From an uncultured Prevotella sp. (lineage in GTDB: Bacteria; Bacteroidota; Bacteroidia; Bacteroidales; Bacteroidaceae), in NCBI GenBank assembly GCA_905233985.1, contig CAJOFA010000009.1, positions 18,509 to 82,508 on the forward strand: a stretch of DNA of 64,000 bases, read 5' to 3'. Under the pieces are notes generated by a model that saw only the letters and a program-made list of their open reading frames with translations, searched no databases and was not told the origin of the DNA. The position numbers were made by a program, and so were the translations under genes. Within the stretch, counting starts at the first letter, position 1; each line of letters starts with the position of its first letter. This document shows positions 51,423-61,092 of the stretch, in pieces.

Positions 51423-52694
51423 ATGCAAATCTATCGAGCTAACATCATCTTTACGCCACAGAGCAGCCACTTCGAGGTGATTCCTCATGGCTATATCGCC
51501 GTAAACGACGGCAAGGTGGAAGGAGTCTATAGCGAACTGCCGCAGCATCTTTCCAACTTTCCCGTGACTGACTGGGGTGACCGTCTGTTGATTCCCGCCA
51601 TGAATGACATGCACGTTCATGCTCCACAGTACCGCAATCAAGGTATCGCTATGGACTTGGAACTGCTGCCGTGGCTCCAGAACTACACCTTCCCCGAGGA
51701 GCTGAAGTTTGCTGACACCGCATACGCCGAACGCATTTACCGCCGCTTCATACACGACCTATGGCGCTTCGGCACCATGCGCGTCGTGGCCTTTGCTTCG
51801 GTGCACCTGGAGAGCACCCGACTGCTGATGCGCCTGCTGGACAAGGCTGGCATGGCCGGACGTGTGGGTAAGGTAAATATGAACCGTGACTGTCCGGAGG
51901 GCTTGCAGGAAAGCATCGATGATGCCGTCAAAGCATGCGACATCCTTGTTGAGGAGTTTGAAAGAGAGGGGGCCCGTGTACGTCCTATCGTCACGCCACG
52001 CTTCATCCCTTCGTGTACACCAGAACTGTTACGGGCATGTGGTGAGATGGCTCGTCGCTATGGACTGCCCGTGCAGTCACACCTCTCGGAGAACCACGGT
52101 GAAATAGCTTTGGTAAGAGAGTTGGAACCAGAAAGCCGTCACTATGCTGACGCTTATGACCGCTACGGATTGTTTGGCCAAACACCTACCATCATGGCTC
52201 ACTGCGTATGGACTGAAGGAGAGGAGCTGGAGCTGTTGCGACAACGCGGTGTCATGGTGGCCCATTGCCCGACATCGAACCTGAACATCGCCTCAGGTCC
52301 CGCACCGATACGACGTTTCCTCGAGGCTGGCGTTCCTGTGGGGTTAGGCAGTGACGTAAGTGGAGGACATGACTTTAGCATCTTCCGCATGATGGTCTAT
52401 GCCGTTCAAATAAGCAAGATACACTATCAGCGTGACAAGTCGTGTGCATTCCTCACGTTGTCAGAAGCTTTCTGGATGGCTACCAAGTCAGCAGGACGTT
52501 TCTTCGGACAAGTGGGCAGTTTCGAGCCAGGATACGATTTCGACGCACTGGTCATTGATGACAGCGAACTGCAGATAGACACAGACTACTCGCTTCTGGA
52601 ACGACTGGAGCGCTTTGTCTATATCGGTGACGACCGTCAAATCGCCGCCCGTTACTGTCAAGGCCGTCTCATTGACGAACCAGAAATCAATTAG
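51423..52694 (+). CDS. guaD: guanine deaminase
   Basis: A 423-residue amidohydrolase converting guanine to xanthine. It has the guanine-deaminase signature MNDMHVHAPQYRNQGIAMDL then LLPWLQNYTFPEE, the zinc ligands HVH, HLSENHGE, AHCVWTEGEELE, and Asp in GLGSDVSGGHD. There is no signal peptide. Its placement behind GH95 (23-nt gap) looks incidental. The stop overlaps the convergent FadL-like gene by 4 nt (TTAG). Confidence 0.92.
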   Translation: MQIYRANIIFTPQSSHFEVIPHGYIAVNDGKVEGVYSELPQHLSNFPVTDWGDRLLIPAMNDMHVHAPQYRNQGIAMDLELLPWLQNYTFPEELKFADTAYAERIYRRFIHDLWRFGTMRVVAFASVHLESTRLLMRLLDKAGMAGRVGKVNMNRDCPEGLQESIDDAVKACDILVEEFEREGARVRPIVTPRFIPSCTPELLRACGEMARRYGLPVQSHLSENHGEIALVRELEPESRHYADAYDRYGLFGQTPTIMAHCVWTEGEELELLRQRGVMVAHCPTSNLNIASGPAPIRRFLEAGVPVGLGSDVSGGHDFSIFRMMVYAVQISKIHYQRDKSCAFLTLSEAFWMATKSAGRFFGQVGSFEPGYDFDALVIDDSELQIDTDYSLLERLERFVYIGDDRQIAARYCQGRLIDEPEIN

Positions 52695-54019
52695 AATTTG
52701 AAATCAACACCGATACCAACGACATTGTTGGTACGCGAATAGGTCTCCATGCCGTAGGAGGCTGCTTTGTCGTAGTCGGTATAGAGACTGACGAAGTAGC
52801 CGGCATTGAGACGTATCTTGTCGTTGACTTTCCATGCACCGCCCAATCCAATGGACCAGCTGTCACAGGCAAACGACGTGTTTATCTGGTAGTTGTCGCT
52901 GAGTCCGTAGTCGGTATGCTGAGCACCTGCGCTGACGGTAAACTTGTCATTGATGTCATACTCCACGCCGCAGAGCACCTCATGGGTACCGTGGCGCAAC
53001 TCTTCCTGTCGGTTGTTGGCCATTTTTGCGTGTGTATCATCAAACCAATGGTATTCTAATGTGGCACGCAGCTGCGGCGTAAACTCATAGCCTGCTGCCA
53101 AGGACAACAGCGCCGGCATGTCGTAACGCGTCTCTACACCATCCTGATAGGGAGCGGTATAAGTGCCCAACGTACCAGCAATGGCCTGTAGCTTTGCCTG
53201 TCCTTCGGGGGTGGCAGCCATCATAGCCTTGAGAGTGGGGCCGAGGTCAGCACTGAGCATATTGGTTTTGTTCTCGGTGTTTATTTTCGTACGGAACTCA
53301 TAACGGGCAGTCAGCGTAAGCGGTCCCTTGTGGAAGTTGACGCTCACCAATGGCGTGAATCCCCATCCGCGCTGGTCAACGTCTAACTGTAACGATGCCA
53401 ACTCACCCAATGCCGGATGCTGACCGGCGATAACATGACCGCGATAGTAGCCGTCATAGTAGTTGGCACGCACACCGACTGCTGCTGACAAGCAATCGGT
53501 GAGTTTATAGGTGAAGTTCAGTTGTCCGCCATAGATATACTGCTTGCCCTTCATCTCTGAATCAATGGCATAGGTGTCGGGAGTGATGCCGTTTCCTGCC
53601 AGCATACTGGTAAGCAGCATGTTGAACATTGGCACACCTTCCTCATATTCCACAAAGCCGCCACTGCCCACAATACCAATCATGGTTGACACAGCCCAGC
53701 GGTCATGCTTATACGAAGCGAAGAGGGCTGGCACGATAGGTGCCGACGCCTTGCCACGATACAGATGACTGCCATCGGATGTGGTGAGCAGAATGTCACG
53801 ATACTGCCACGGCTTTTGGAAATTCAATGAGAGTTGCCAGCCGTCGTAACCCCATGCCAATCCTGCAGGATTGCTGTAGATGGCGTCAATGTCAAATGTG
53901 GCACCACGGGCCATCATACGGTCAAAGGCAATGTGGTAGTTGGTGTTGGTCATGATGCCACCGGCCTGTGCGGTGATACAGGTAATGACCATGCATGTGA
54001 TAAGGATGATACGTCTCAT
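52691..54019 (-). CDS. FadL/OmpP1-like outer-membrane protein
   Basis: A 442-residue outer-membrane beta-barrel of the OmpP1/FadL family; the signal peptide ends near ITAQA. The family motif IYSNPAGLAWG appears near residue 46, and the C-terminal strand ends in phenylalanine (GVDFKF). Relatives carry hydrophobic molecules; the substrate here is unknown. It has its own promoter (TTTG 54121-54124, TATCTTTG 54093-54100) and a small hairpin GATGCA-TTAT-TGCATC at 54071-54086 in the leader. Confidence 0.83.
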   Translation of the reverse strand: MRRIILITCMVITCITAQAGGIMTNTNYHIAFDRMMARGATFDIDAIYSNPAGLAWGYDGWQLSLNFQKPWQYRDILLTTSDGSHLYRGKASAPIVPALFASYKHDRWAVSTMIGIVGSGGFVEYEEGVPMFNMLLTSMLAGNGITPDTYAIDSEMKGKQYIYGGQLNFTYKLTDCLSAAVGVRANYYDGYYRGHVIAGQHPALGELASLQLDVDQRGWGFTPLVSVNFHKGPLTLTARYEFRTKINTENKTNMLSADLGPTLKAMMAATPEGQAKLQAIAGTLGTYTAPYQDGVETRYDMPALLSLAAGYEFTPQLRATLEYHWFDDTHAKMANNRQEELRHGTHEVLCGVEYDINDKFTVSAGAQHTDYGLSDNYQINTSFACDSWSIGLGGAWKVNDKIRLNAGYFVSLYTDYDKAASYGMETYSRTNNVVGIGVDFKF

Positions 54020-54092
54020 AAGTCGTCTGTCTTTAATTGGTTGATTCTGTCTGTTAAGAAGTGAAAGGTTGATGCATTATTGCATCTGTGTG

Positions 54093-54124
54093 CAAAGATA
54101 CATCATTTATGACAAACAACCAAA
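54093..54124 (-). promoter_or_regulatory. promoter of the FadL-like gene
   Basis: TTTG (54121-54124), 20 nt, TATCTTTG (54093-54100). It lies just outside the pnp terminator. Confidence 0.7.
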
Positions 54125-54130
54125 GAAAAG

Positions 54131-54170
54131 CATAAAAAACATTCCTGCCTCCGTGAAAGAGACAGGAATG
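54131..54170 (-). terminator. intrinsic terminator of pnp
   Basis: CATTCCTGCCTC (54140-54151) pairs with GAGACAGGAATG (54159-54170) with one mismatch, and GTTTTTT follows on the minus strand. It lies 25 nt past the pnp stop. Confidence 0.8.
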
Positions 54171-54195
54171 ATTAGATGATTTATCTATGACCGAC

Positions 54196-56517
54196 TTAGA
54201 AATCCAAGTGGTCAAGAGCATCGCTGAAGTCACGCGGCTCACGGTTCTCCGTAGGGTCGTGGTACTCTTCGTTGTTAGACTCTGGACGGGGACGACGCTC
54301 AGGACGCTCACGGCGATCACCACGGTCACCTCTGCGCTCGCCACGCTCAGGACGGGGACGACGCTCGCCCCGCTCAGGGCGTTCACGACGAGCAGGACGC
54401 TCTACGTAACCCTCGGGCTTCTCAATGAGCACACGGTGAGAGAGTTTGTACTTACCTGTCTTCGGATCAATCTCCAACAGCTTCACCTGAATGTGGTCGC
54501 CTTCCTTGATGCCTGCCTCTTCAACAGTCTCCAGGCGCTTCCAGTCAATCTCACTGATGTGTAGCAGACCGTCTTTGCCAGGCATGATCTCTACGAAGCA
54601 GCCGTAAGGCATGATGCTACGTACCACACCGTCATAGACCTCGCCCACCTCGGGGATGGCAACGATAGCCTTGATCTTGGCAATGGCACCATCGATGCTC
54701 TCCTTGTTAGGACCGCTGACCTGAATCTTACCTACGCCGTCAACCTCGTCGATGGTGATGGTAGCACCGGTGTCTTCCTGCATCTGCTGGATAATCTTAC
54801 CACCAGGGCCAATGACTGCGCCAATGAACTCCTTGGGAATCTCGAACTGCTCGATGCGAGGAACCTGCGGCTTCAGCTCGGGACGCGGCTCGGCAATGGT
54901 GTCGGTGATGCACTTCAGGATGTGCTCACGACCAGCCTTAGCCTGCATGAGGGCTTTCTCCAGAATGTCAAACGACAGACCGTCGCACTTGATATCCATC
55001 TGGGTAGCTGTCAGACCGTCCTTCGTACCAGTGGTCTTGAAGTCCATGTCGCCGAGGTGGTCCTCGTCACCGAGGATATCGCTCAAGACAGCATATTTCT
55101 CTTCACCGGGATTCTTGATGAGACCCATGGCAATACCGCTGACGGGCTTCTTCATGGGAACACCGGCGTCCATGAGTGCCAGCGTACCGGCACAAACGGT
55201 AGCCATTGACGAAGAGCCGTTAGACTCCAAAATCTGGCTTACCAGACGTACGGTGTAGGGGAAGTCCTCGGGAATCTGACCCTTCAGACCGCGCCATGCC
55301 AGATGTCCGTGACCAATCTCACGACGGCCTACGCCGCGCTGTGCCTTGGCCTCGCCTGTGCAGAACGGGGGGAAGTTATAGTGGAGCAGGAAGCGCTGAT
55401 AGCTCTTGTCGAGCACATCGTCAACCAGCTTCTCGTCGAGCTTGGTAGTCTCACCACGGGTGAAGATAGAGCTTCCGTGAGGCATGGGCAGGGGAGATAC
55501 CTCGCACCAGATGGGACGGATCTCGTCAGTCTTACGACCATCGAGACGGATACCCTCGTCGAGGATGCAACGGCGCATGGCGTCGCGCTCCACGTCGTGG
55601 TAGTAGCGGTCCATCATGGCATATTTCTCTTCCAGCTCATCCTCGGTGAGGTCGCTGTGGGCAGCAGCATACTGCTCCTTGAAGTCTGCCAGAATCTTCT
55701 CGAAAGCCTCAGCACGGGCCTGCTTCTCGAGGGCCTGCTTGGTGATATCGTAGGCGGGCTGATAGAGCTCCTTGTTCATCTGCTCGCGAAGCTCCTCGTC
55801 GTTTACCTCGTGGTCGTACTCACGCTTCACGTCCTTGCCAAGCTCCTTGCTCAGCTCGGTCTGCAGTTCACACATGGGCTTGATAGCTGCCATAGCAGCC
55901 TTCAGTGCACCAATCATGTCCTGCTCGGAAACTTCCTTCATCTCGCCTTCCACCATCATGATGTTCTCAGCTGAAGCACCAACCATGATGTCCATATCGG
56001 CCTCCTTCATCTGTTCAAAGGTGGGGTCGATAACAAATTCACCATTGACACGGGCTACGCGAACCTCAGAGATGGGGCACTCGAAAGGGATATCTGAACA
56101 TGCCAGCGCTGCCGATGCTGCAAAACCTGCCAATGCATCGGGCTGGTCAACACCGTCGGCGCTGAGCAGCATAACGTTGACAAAAACTTCTGCGTGATAG
56201 TTTGAAGGGAACAACGGACGGAGCACACGGTCAACCAGACGGCTCGTCAGAATCTCGTTGTCACTGGCTTTGCCTTCGCGCTTGGTGAAACCGCCGGGGA
56301 AACGTCCTGCGGCACTGTACTGTTCACGATAGTCCACCTGCAAAGGCATGAAATCTGTTCCGGGAACTGCATCTTTTGCGGCACAAACAGTAGCCAGCAG
56401 TACGGTGTTGTTCATGCGGAGAACAACGCTGCCGTCGGCCTGCTTTGCCACTTTCCCGGTTTCAATTGTGATGGTTCTTCCATCAGGCAATTGAATACTC
56501 TTTGTAATTACATTCAT
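54196..56517 (-). CDS. pnp: polynucleotide phosphorylase with arginine-rich tail
   Basis: A 773-residue 3'-5' phosphorolytic exoribonuclease. Two RNase PH domains ([40 protein letters not shown]), a KH domain ([20 protein letters not shown]) and an S1 domain ([20 protein letters not shown]) are in the usual order. After about residue 700 a low-complexity tail follows ([20 protein letters not shown]), longer than in E. coli, likely disordered and RNA-contacting. The promoter -7 is at 56598-56605, giving an 80-nt leader. Confidence 0.96.
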   Translation of the reverse strand: MNVITKSIQLPDGRTITIETGKVAKQADGSVVLRMNNTVLLATVCAAKDAVPGTDFMPLQVDYREQYSAAGRFPGGFTKREGKASDNEILTSRLVDRVLRPLFPSNYHAEVFVNVMLLSADGVDQPDALAGFAASAALACSDIPFECPISEVRVARVNGEFVIDPTFEQMKEADMDIMVGASAENIMMVEGEMKEVSEQDMIGALKAAMAAIKPMCELQTELSKELGKDVKREYDHEVNDEELREQMNKELYQPAYDITKQALEKQARAEAFEKILADFKEQYAAAHSDLTEDELEEKYAMMDRYYHDVERDAMRRCILDEGIRLDGRKTDEIRPIWCEVSPLPMPHGSSIFTRGETTKLDEKLVDDVLDKSYQRFLLHYNFPPFCTGEAKAQRGVGRREIGHGHLAWRGLKGQIPEDFPYTVRLVSQILESNGSSSMATVCAGTLALMDAGVPMKKPVSGIAMGLIKNPGEEKYAVLSDILGDEDHLGDMDFKTTGTKDGLTATQMDIKCDGLSFDILEKALMQAKAGREHILKCITDTIAEPRPELKPQVPRIEQFEIPKEFIGAVIGPGGKIIQQMQEDTGATITIDEVDGVGKIQVSGPNKESIDGAIAKIKAIVAIPEVGEVYDGVVRSIMPYGCFVEIMPGKDGLLHISEIDWKRLETVEEAGIKEGDHIQVKLLEIDPKTGKYKLSHRVLIEKPEGYVERPARRERPERGERRPRPERGERRGDRGDRRERPERRPRPESNNEEYHDPTENREPRDFSDALDHLDF

Positions 56518-56597
56518 CTTGTTTTAAAACATCTAAAAATTTAAACATCGATGCGAAGATTTTATCCTCTTCGCACTGCAATTCTAAATTGCGGACG

Positions 56598-56605
56598 CAA
56601 AGGTA
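56598..56605 (-). promoter_or_regulatory. -7 element of pnp
   Basis: TACCTTTG on the minus strand, 80 nt before the ATG; the leader could hold autoregulatory structure, though none is clear. Confidence 0.55.
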
Positions 56606-56668
56606 CGCATAATAAAGGAAAGAAACGAAAAAACCAGGCAGAATTATTGTTTTTTAAATAATTATTCG

Positions 56669-56676
56669 TACCTTTG
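56669..56676 (+). promoter_or_regulatory. -7 element of the TlpA-like/CapA operon
   Basis: TACCTTTG, 54 nt before the ATG at 56731. Confidence 0.6.
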
Positions 56677-56730
56677 CAGTCAAAAGAAATAAACGGTAAA
56701 CAATAAACATTAAAACATATAACGAAAATA

Positions 56731-57882
56731 ATGAATACAAGCAATATGCTAAAAACGGCAATCGTAATCTTGACTGCTATGACGGTTGCCTCATGCAGCC
56801 AGAAGAAGTTTCACATCGAAGGAGCCATCAGCGAGGCTCAGGACTCAGTACTCTATTTTGAGAATATCGGAATAGAGAACGTGACGGTTCTCGACTCGGT
56901 AAAGCTCACTGCCGACGGCACATTCTCTTTCAGCGGCGAAGCAGGAGAGACGCCGGAGTTCTACCGTCTGCGCATCAGTGACCAGATTATCAATATCGCC
57001 ATTGACTCCACGGAGACGGTAACGGTGAAAGCTTCCTACCCCACCATGATTACGCAGTATGAGGTGAGCGGTTCGGTCAACTGTCAGAAAATCAAAGAGC
57101 TGGCACTTAAGCAGATTGACTTGCAGCAGCGCAGCATCAACGTGCAGCGCTCCATGGCGTTGAACGCAGCAACCGACAGCATCAACAATATGGTGCAGGC
57201 ATACAAAGAAGATGTGTGCAACAACTACATTTACAAGGAGCCTAATGCTTCCTACTCCTACTTTGCCCTCTTCCAGACACTGGGTAACATCTTCATCTTC
57301 AACCCGCAGATGGACCTCGGTGACGTGAAGGCATTTAATGCCGTAGCAACCAGCTGGGACATCAACTATCCCGATGCGATGCGTACGAAGAACCTGCATA
57401 ACATCGCCATCAACGGTATGAAGACCAAGCGCATCGTGGAGTATAACAATCAGCAGGTGGTGGATGCCTCGAAGGTGGAGACCGCCGGCCTTATTGATTT
57501 TGAGCTGACGGACAACAAGGGACAGGCCCGCCGACTCAGCAGTCTGAAAGGTAAGGTGGTGCTACTCGACTTCCATGTCTTCGGCATGGATGACTCTCCT
57601 AAACGCATCCTTGCCCTTCGTGAACTCTATAACAAGTTCAGCGCACAGGGATTTGAAATCTATCAGGTGGCTCTTGACAGCGACGAACACTTCTGGAAGC
57701 AACAGACGGCAGCCCTGCCGTGGGTCAGTGTCCGCGACCCACAGGGCATCAGCTCACAGCGTCTCGTATATTATAACGTTCAGGCCGTTCCCGACTTCTT
57801 CCTCATTGACCGCAACAACAACATCGTGAAGCGTCAGGCACAGATCGGCGACATTGAGGAAGAAATCAAGAAGTTGCTGTAA
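56731..57882 (+). CDS. TlpA-like thioredoxin-fold lipoprotein without active-site cysteines
   Basis: A 383-residue lipoprotein with lipobox Cys22 (TVASC). A DUF4369-type N-terminal domain (about residues 28-130) precedes a thioredoxin fold from about 255. Where TlpA proteins have W-C-x-x-C, it reads LLDFHVFGMDDSPKRI, with MDDS in place of CxxC, so classical thiol-disulfide exchange is not possible. Several Bacteroidetes relatives I recall share this loss, followed by the same EIYQVALDSDEHFW block. The role is unknown. First gene of a four-gene run. Confidence 0.83.
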   Translation: MNTSNMLKTAIVILTAMTVASCSQKKFHIEGAISEAQDSVLYFENIGIENVTVLDSVKLTADGTFSFSGEAGETPEFYRLRISDQIINIAIDSTETVTVKASYPTMITQYEVSGSVNCQKIKELALKQIDLQQRSINVQRSMALNAATDSINNMVQAYKEDVCNNYIYKEPNASYSYFALFQTLGNIFIFNPQMDLGDVKAFNAVATSWDINYPDAMRTKNLHNIAINGMKTKRIVEYNNQQVVDASKVETAGLIDFELTDNKGQARRLSSLKGKVVLLDFHVFGMDDSPKRILALRELYNKFSAQGFEIYQVALDSDEHFWKQQTAALPWVSVRDPQGISSQRLVYYNVQAVPDFFLIDRNNNIVKRQAQIGDIEEEIKKLL

Positions 57883-57892
57883 GCCCCCCCTG

Positions 57893-57911
57893 CCCCTCCC
57901 CAAGGGAGGGG
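57893..57911. repeat. GC-rich palindrome in a gene gap
   Basis: CCCCTCCC (57893-57900) pairs perfectly with GGGAGGGG (57904-57911) around a 3-nt loop, 11 nt after the TlpA-like stop. It has no T tract, so it is unlikely to be a terminator. Confidence 0.6.
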
Positions 57912-57949
57912 AGATCGAAATGACTAAAGAACAAAACGACCATAGTTTA

Positions 57950-58510
57950 ATGATGAAAAAGAATTTGTCAACCTCCTCCTTCTCTATGCGCTGCATACTG
58001 CTGTTATGCTGCGTATTTGGGAGTGTGGCAGCAAATTCTTCATTCTTCATTTTTCATTCTTCATTTATATCTGCCCAGGCCTTCTCTTTGGAGAAACGGA
58101 GCGACACACTATATGCCGTGGTACTGACGACGGACTCAGCGGTCAGCAAGTGGCGATTACCCTACCCCGTCTATCGCTTCACAACGGGCGACGTAGATGG
58201 TGACGGCAGTACGGATGCGCTGGTGGGCGTCGTGAAGGCCACCCGCTACTATCCCATGGGGCGGCGGCTGTTCATCTTCAAGAACTACAAAGGACATGTG
58301 CGTCCGTTGTGGATGGGCTCGAAACTGGGAGGGAAGCTGGTTGACTTCTGTTTCAAAGACGGGAGAGTGCGAAGCCTGGAGACAGGCGATGACGGACGCT
58401 ACGCCGTGGGAGAATATGAATGGGGAGGTTTCGGGCTGCGCTTCTGCCGGTTCCTCATGCCCCCGACCAGCCAAGAAGAGGCAGAACGCGTCTTCCATGA
58501 GTCACAATGA
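57950..58510 (+). CDS. exported FG-GAP/VCBS-like protein of unknown function
   Basis: A protein of about 186 residues. The signal peptide core is SVAANSSFFIFHSSFISAQA, encoded in part by a 7-nt repeat (58030-58066). The mature part has a calcium-loop-like TTGDVDGDGSTDALVGVV as in FG-GAP repeats. ATG 57950 or 57953 gives the most normal signal peptide; ATG 57920 is also possible. Function not recognised. Confidence 0.65.
   Translation: MMKKNLSTSSFSMRCILLLCCVFGSVAANSSFFIFHSSFISAQAFSLEKRSDTLYAVVLTTDSAVSKWRLPYPVYRFTTGDVDGDGSTDALVGVVKATRYYPMGRRLFIFKNYKGHVRPLWMGSKLGGKLVDFCFKDGRVRSLETGDDGRYAVGEYEWGGFGLRFCRFLMPPTSQEEAERVFHESQ
58030..58066. repeat. ATTCTTC word repeat in a signal peptide
   Basis: AGCAAATTCTTCATTCTTCA and continuation, the third copy of the AGCAAATTCTTCA-headed repeat. 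There is no upstream mirror arm. Confidence 0.75.
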
Positions 58511-58516
58511 GAATAA

Positions 58517-58552
58517 CTCACCAACTGATAAACTTATAAACTTAAAACTCAT
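58517..58552. repeat. word repeat in the DUF3160 leader
   Basis: AACTGATAAACTTATAAACT and variants occupy the gap before the ATG at 58561. Confidence 0.4.
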
Positions 58553-58560
58553 AAAACCAA

Positions 58561-60969
58561 ATGAACATGAAAAAAATCCTGTTAACCATGATGGTGCTGT
58601 TGACGGCCATTGTCGTCCAAGCACAGGAGGAGTATGAAGGTCCGCATCGCAATCCCATATTGCCGGGACGCGGCCACATCAACCTCGAAACGATCTTGAA
58701 GAAAGGTGTCAATACCAAGATGGACATCTCGAAACTCTCACTCAGTGAATTGCGTGTGCTGCGCAATGCTCCCGCTGCCCGTCAGGGCTACTGTTTCATG
58801 TCTGGCGACCTGCGTTCTATCTATAGCAGCGCTACGACGTGGTACGACTCGCTGATGTGGGCGCGTTTTGGCGAATATGGCGAAAACGCACCGGAAGTGA
58901 AATATACCAAGGCCGAGACCGCATTCATCAAGAAGATTCAGGCACGCGAGAAGGAGCTGTTGCAGCAGAACTTCAAGGTCAGCGGCGGAATGATTGTCAA
59001 CACCGACAACATCATCAATCCTTTCCAGGTGGAGAACATCGACCCGAAACTCGTGGAGATGTTAGGACGCTACGGCTTTGCCATCGTTCCGCAGAAGAAG
59101 GAACAGCTGTTCCATATCTACGAGAAGAACGATTACAGCGACTTCCCCAGCTTCGTTACCACAGACCTGTTCCTGCAGGCCTTCCATATGTATTTCGACT
59201 GCCTGACACGTGAGGTGGAGGAGAATACCCTTCTTCCCGCTATGGTGGAGCTGAGCAAGGAGATGTATCAGGAGATGCGCCGTGTGGCCCAGACCACACA
59301 GAACAATGTGCTGCGCCAGGCTGCTGAGCGTAATGCCGCTTTCTTTGCCATTGCCCTGTCCGCACTCAACAACCAACCGCTGCTGGCTGTCGATGCAGAA
59401 TTTCAGCAAGCGGCAGCACAGGAGGTTATCAACATCAACGATGCCGAAGACCGTAAATCTGTTTTCAATAACTACATAGAACGCTTCTTCCCCTATTCCC
59501 TGTATCGCCCGCGTGGTCACTACACCCGAAGCGACGCCCTGAAGCGCTACTTCCGTGGCATGATGTGGCTGCAGAATGCTCCGTTCCAAGTGGAGTTAAA
59601 CGACCGCATCGTCCCTGCCGCACTTATCGGCTATACGCTGGCCAACAATCCCAAGTACCTGGCGCTTTATGAGCGGGTGAACCAGCCTATCACCTATCTG
59701 TTTGGTTCACCCGATAACATCACTATCCTGCAACTCAACGACGAGATGAAGCGTCTGGGCTTCACGCCTGAGACCGTGGCCGGAAACGGCAAGCAGACAC
59801 AGCAGCTGCAACAGGCAGCCATTGAGGTGGCTAAGCGTCAGACACGCATCATGCCGAAGGACATCGATCCCGAATATATCGTCAACTTCATGCCGCAACG
59901 CTATATGCCCGATGCAGAGGTGCTGCAGGAGATGCAGGACACCAAATCTGAACCCTCCCAGCGTATGTATCCGAAGGGACTTGACGTGATGGCGGCTCTC
60001 GGTGTTCCCGCTGCCGAGCGCATCCTCATAGAGGAACTGAAGGAACAGCAGAACTGGAGCGGTTTCAATCCTGCACTTTTGAAGATGAAGCAGCGCATGC
60101 AGGAAATCAACTGGAAAGAGACCGTTTCAACTCAATGGATCAGCTCACTCGAAGAGCTGTGCAGGCCCAATGCACAGTACCCCTACTTCATGAAGACGCC
60201 ACAATGGGACAAGAAGAACCTGAACTCTGCGCTGGCATCATGGGCCGAGCTGAAGCACGACGCCATTCTCTATGCCAAGCAACCGTCAGGTGCCGAATGT
60301 GGTGACGGTGCGCCCCCCGAACCCGTCGTAAGGGGTTATGTGGAGCCTAACACACGCTACTGGCAGCTGGCCATCACGCTCATCAATGCTACTGAGGCTG
60401 TGCTCAAACAGTATAACCTCGCTACCGAGAAGACTGCCGACATCAGCAACCGTATGCGTGAAGAGGCTCAGTTTATGCTCGACATCAGCAACAAGGAGCT
60501 GAACGGCGAGAAGCTCACACAAGAAGAATATAGCCATATCGAAGCCATTGGTGCCAACTTCGAGAACATCACGCTTGACCTGCTGCGCCAGGAAGATCAG
60601 GCGCTCTGGGGATGGGACTTGGTAGAAGGTGCCGACCGCTCCATTGCCGTTGTTGCCGACGTATTCACAGCTTCGCACGGGAACATCCCGCTCAACGACC
60701 GTGCCATCATCTACGAGGCTGTAGGCCCTGCCTATGAGATTTATGTCGTGGTGGAGATTGAAGGCATGCTCTACCTCACACGTGGTGCCGTGTTCTCCTA
60801 TCGTGAGTTCCACCGTGCCATGGGCGAGTCGCGTTGGACCGACGAGGAATGGCAGGAGCAACTGAAGTCAATGCCTCGCGCCGGCGAACCCGACTGGATG
60901 AAAGAAATCATTGTTCCTTCCGGAAAGATGGAAGACAACGAGACATACTTCTACAGCTCGGGATGCTAA
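58561..60969 (+). CDS. DUF3160 family exported protein
   Basis: An 802-residue protein with a signal peptide (LLTMMVLLTAIVVQAQ) and the DUF3160 block TTDLFLQAFHMYFDCLTREV, followed by a long helical region and a C-terminal domain with EIYVVVEIEGMLYLTRGAVF. No enzymatic activity is established for the family. Starts at 58561 (MNMKK) or 58567 (MKK). CapA follows after 35 nt. Confidence 0.83.
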   Translation: MNMKKILLTMMVLLTAIVVQAQEEYEGPHRNPILPGRGHINLETILKKGVNTKMDISKLSLSELRVLRNAPAARQGYCFMSGDLRSIYSSATTWYDSLMWARFGEYGENAPEVKYTKAETAFIKKIQAREKELLQQNFKVSGGMIVNTDNIINPFQVENIDPKLVEMLGRYGFAIVPQKKEQLFHIYEKNDYSDFPSFVTTDLFLQAFHMYFDCLTREVEENTLLPAMVELSKEMYQEMRRVAQTTQNNVLRQAAERNAAFFAIALSALNNQPLLAVDAEFQQAAAQEVININDAEDRKSVFNNYIERFFPYSLYRPRGHYTRSDALKRYFRGMMWLQNAPFQVELNDRIVPAALIGYTLANNPKYLALYERVNQPITYLFGSPDNITILQLNDEMKRLGFTPETVAGNGKQTQQLQQAAIEVAKRQTRIMPKDIDPEYIVNFMPQRYMPDAEVLQEMQDTKSEPSQRMYPKGLDVMAALGVPAAERILIEELKEQQNWSGFNPALLKMKQRMQEINWKETVSTQWISSLEELCRPNAQYPYFMKTPQWDKKNLNSALASWAELKHDAILYAKQPSGAECGDGAPPEPVVRGYVEPNTRYWQLAITLINATEAVLKQYNLATEKTADISNRMREEAQFMLDISNKELNGEKLTQEEYSHIEAIGANFENITLDLLRQEDQALWGWDLVEGADRSIAVVADVFTASHGNIPLNDRAIIYEAVGPAYEIYVVVEIEGMLYLTRGAVFSYREFHRAMGESRWTDEEWQEQLKSMPRAGEPDWMKEIIVPSGKMEDNETYFYSSGC

Positions 60970-60979
60970 GATATTTGAC

Positions 60980-61092
60980 GTTTGAAGTTTGAAGTTTGAG
61001 ATTTATGAAAAGGTGGTACAAGCTCCTCTCCCTTTTACTTTTGGGTATAGTTTCTTGCACCAGTCTTAAATCTCAAACTTCAAACTTCAAAC
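60980..61092. repeat. perfect 25-bp inverted repeat bracketing the capA start codon
   Basis: The upstream arm (60980-61004; GTTTGAAGTTTGAAG words) ends exactly at the ATG. The downstream arm (61068-61092) is its exact reverse complement inside codons 22-30. The loop of 63 nt holds the start and lipobox. Confidence 0.92.

Noticed and set aside
54187..54564. Plus-strand open frame opposite pnp
   Set aside because: A shadow of the arginine-rich pnp tail, with low-complexity translation and no start context.
57893..57911. GC palindrome as a terminator of the TlpA-like gene
   Set aside because: No T tract follows on the plus strand, and related palindromes occur inside coding regions.
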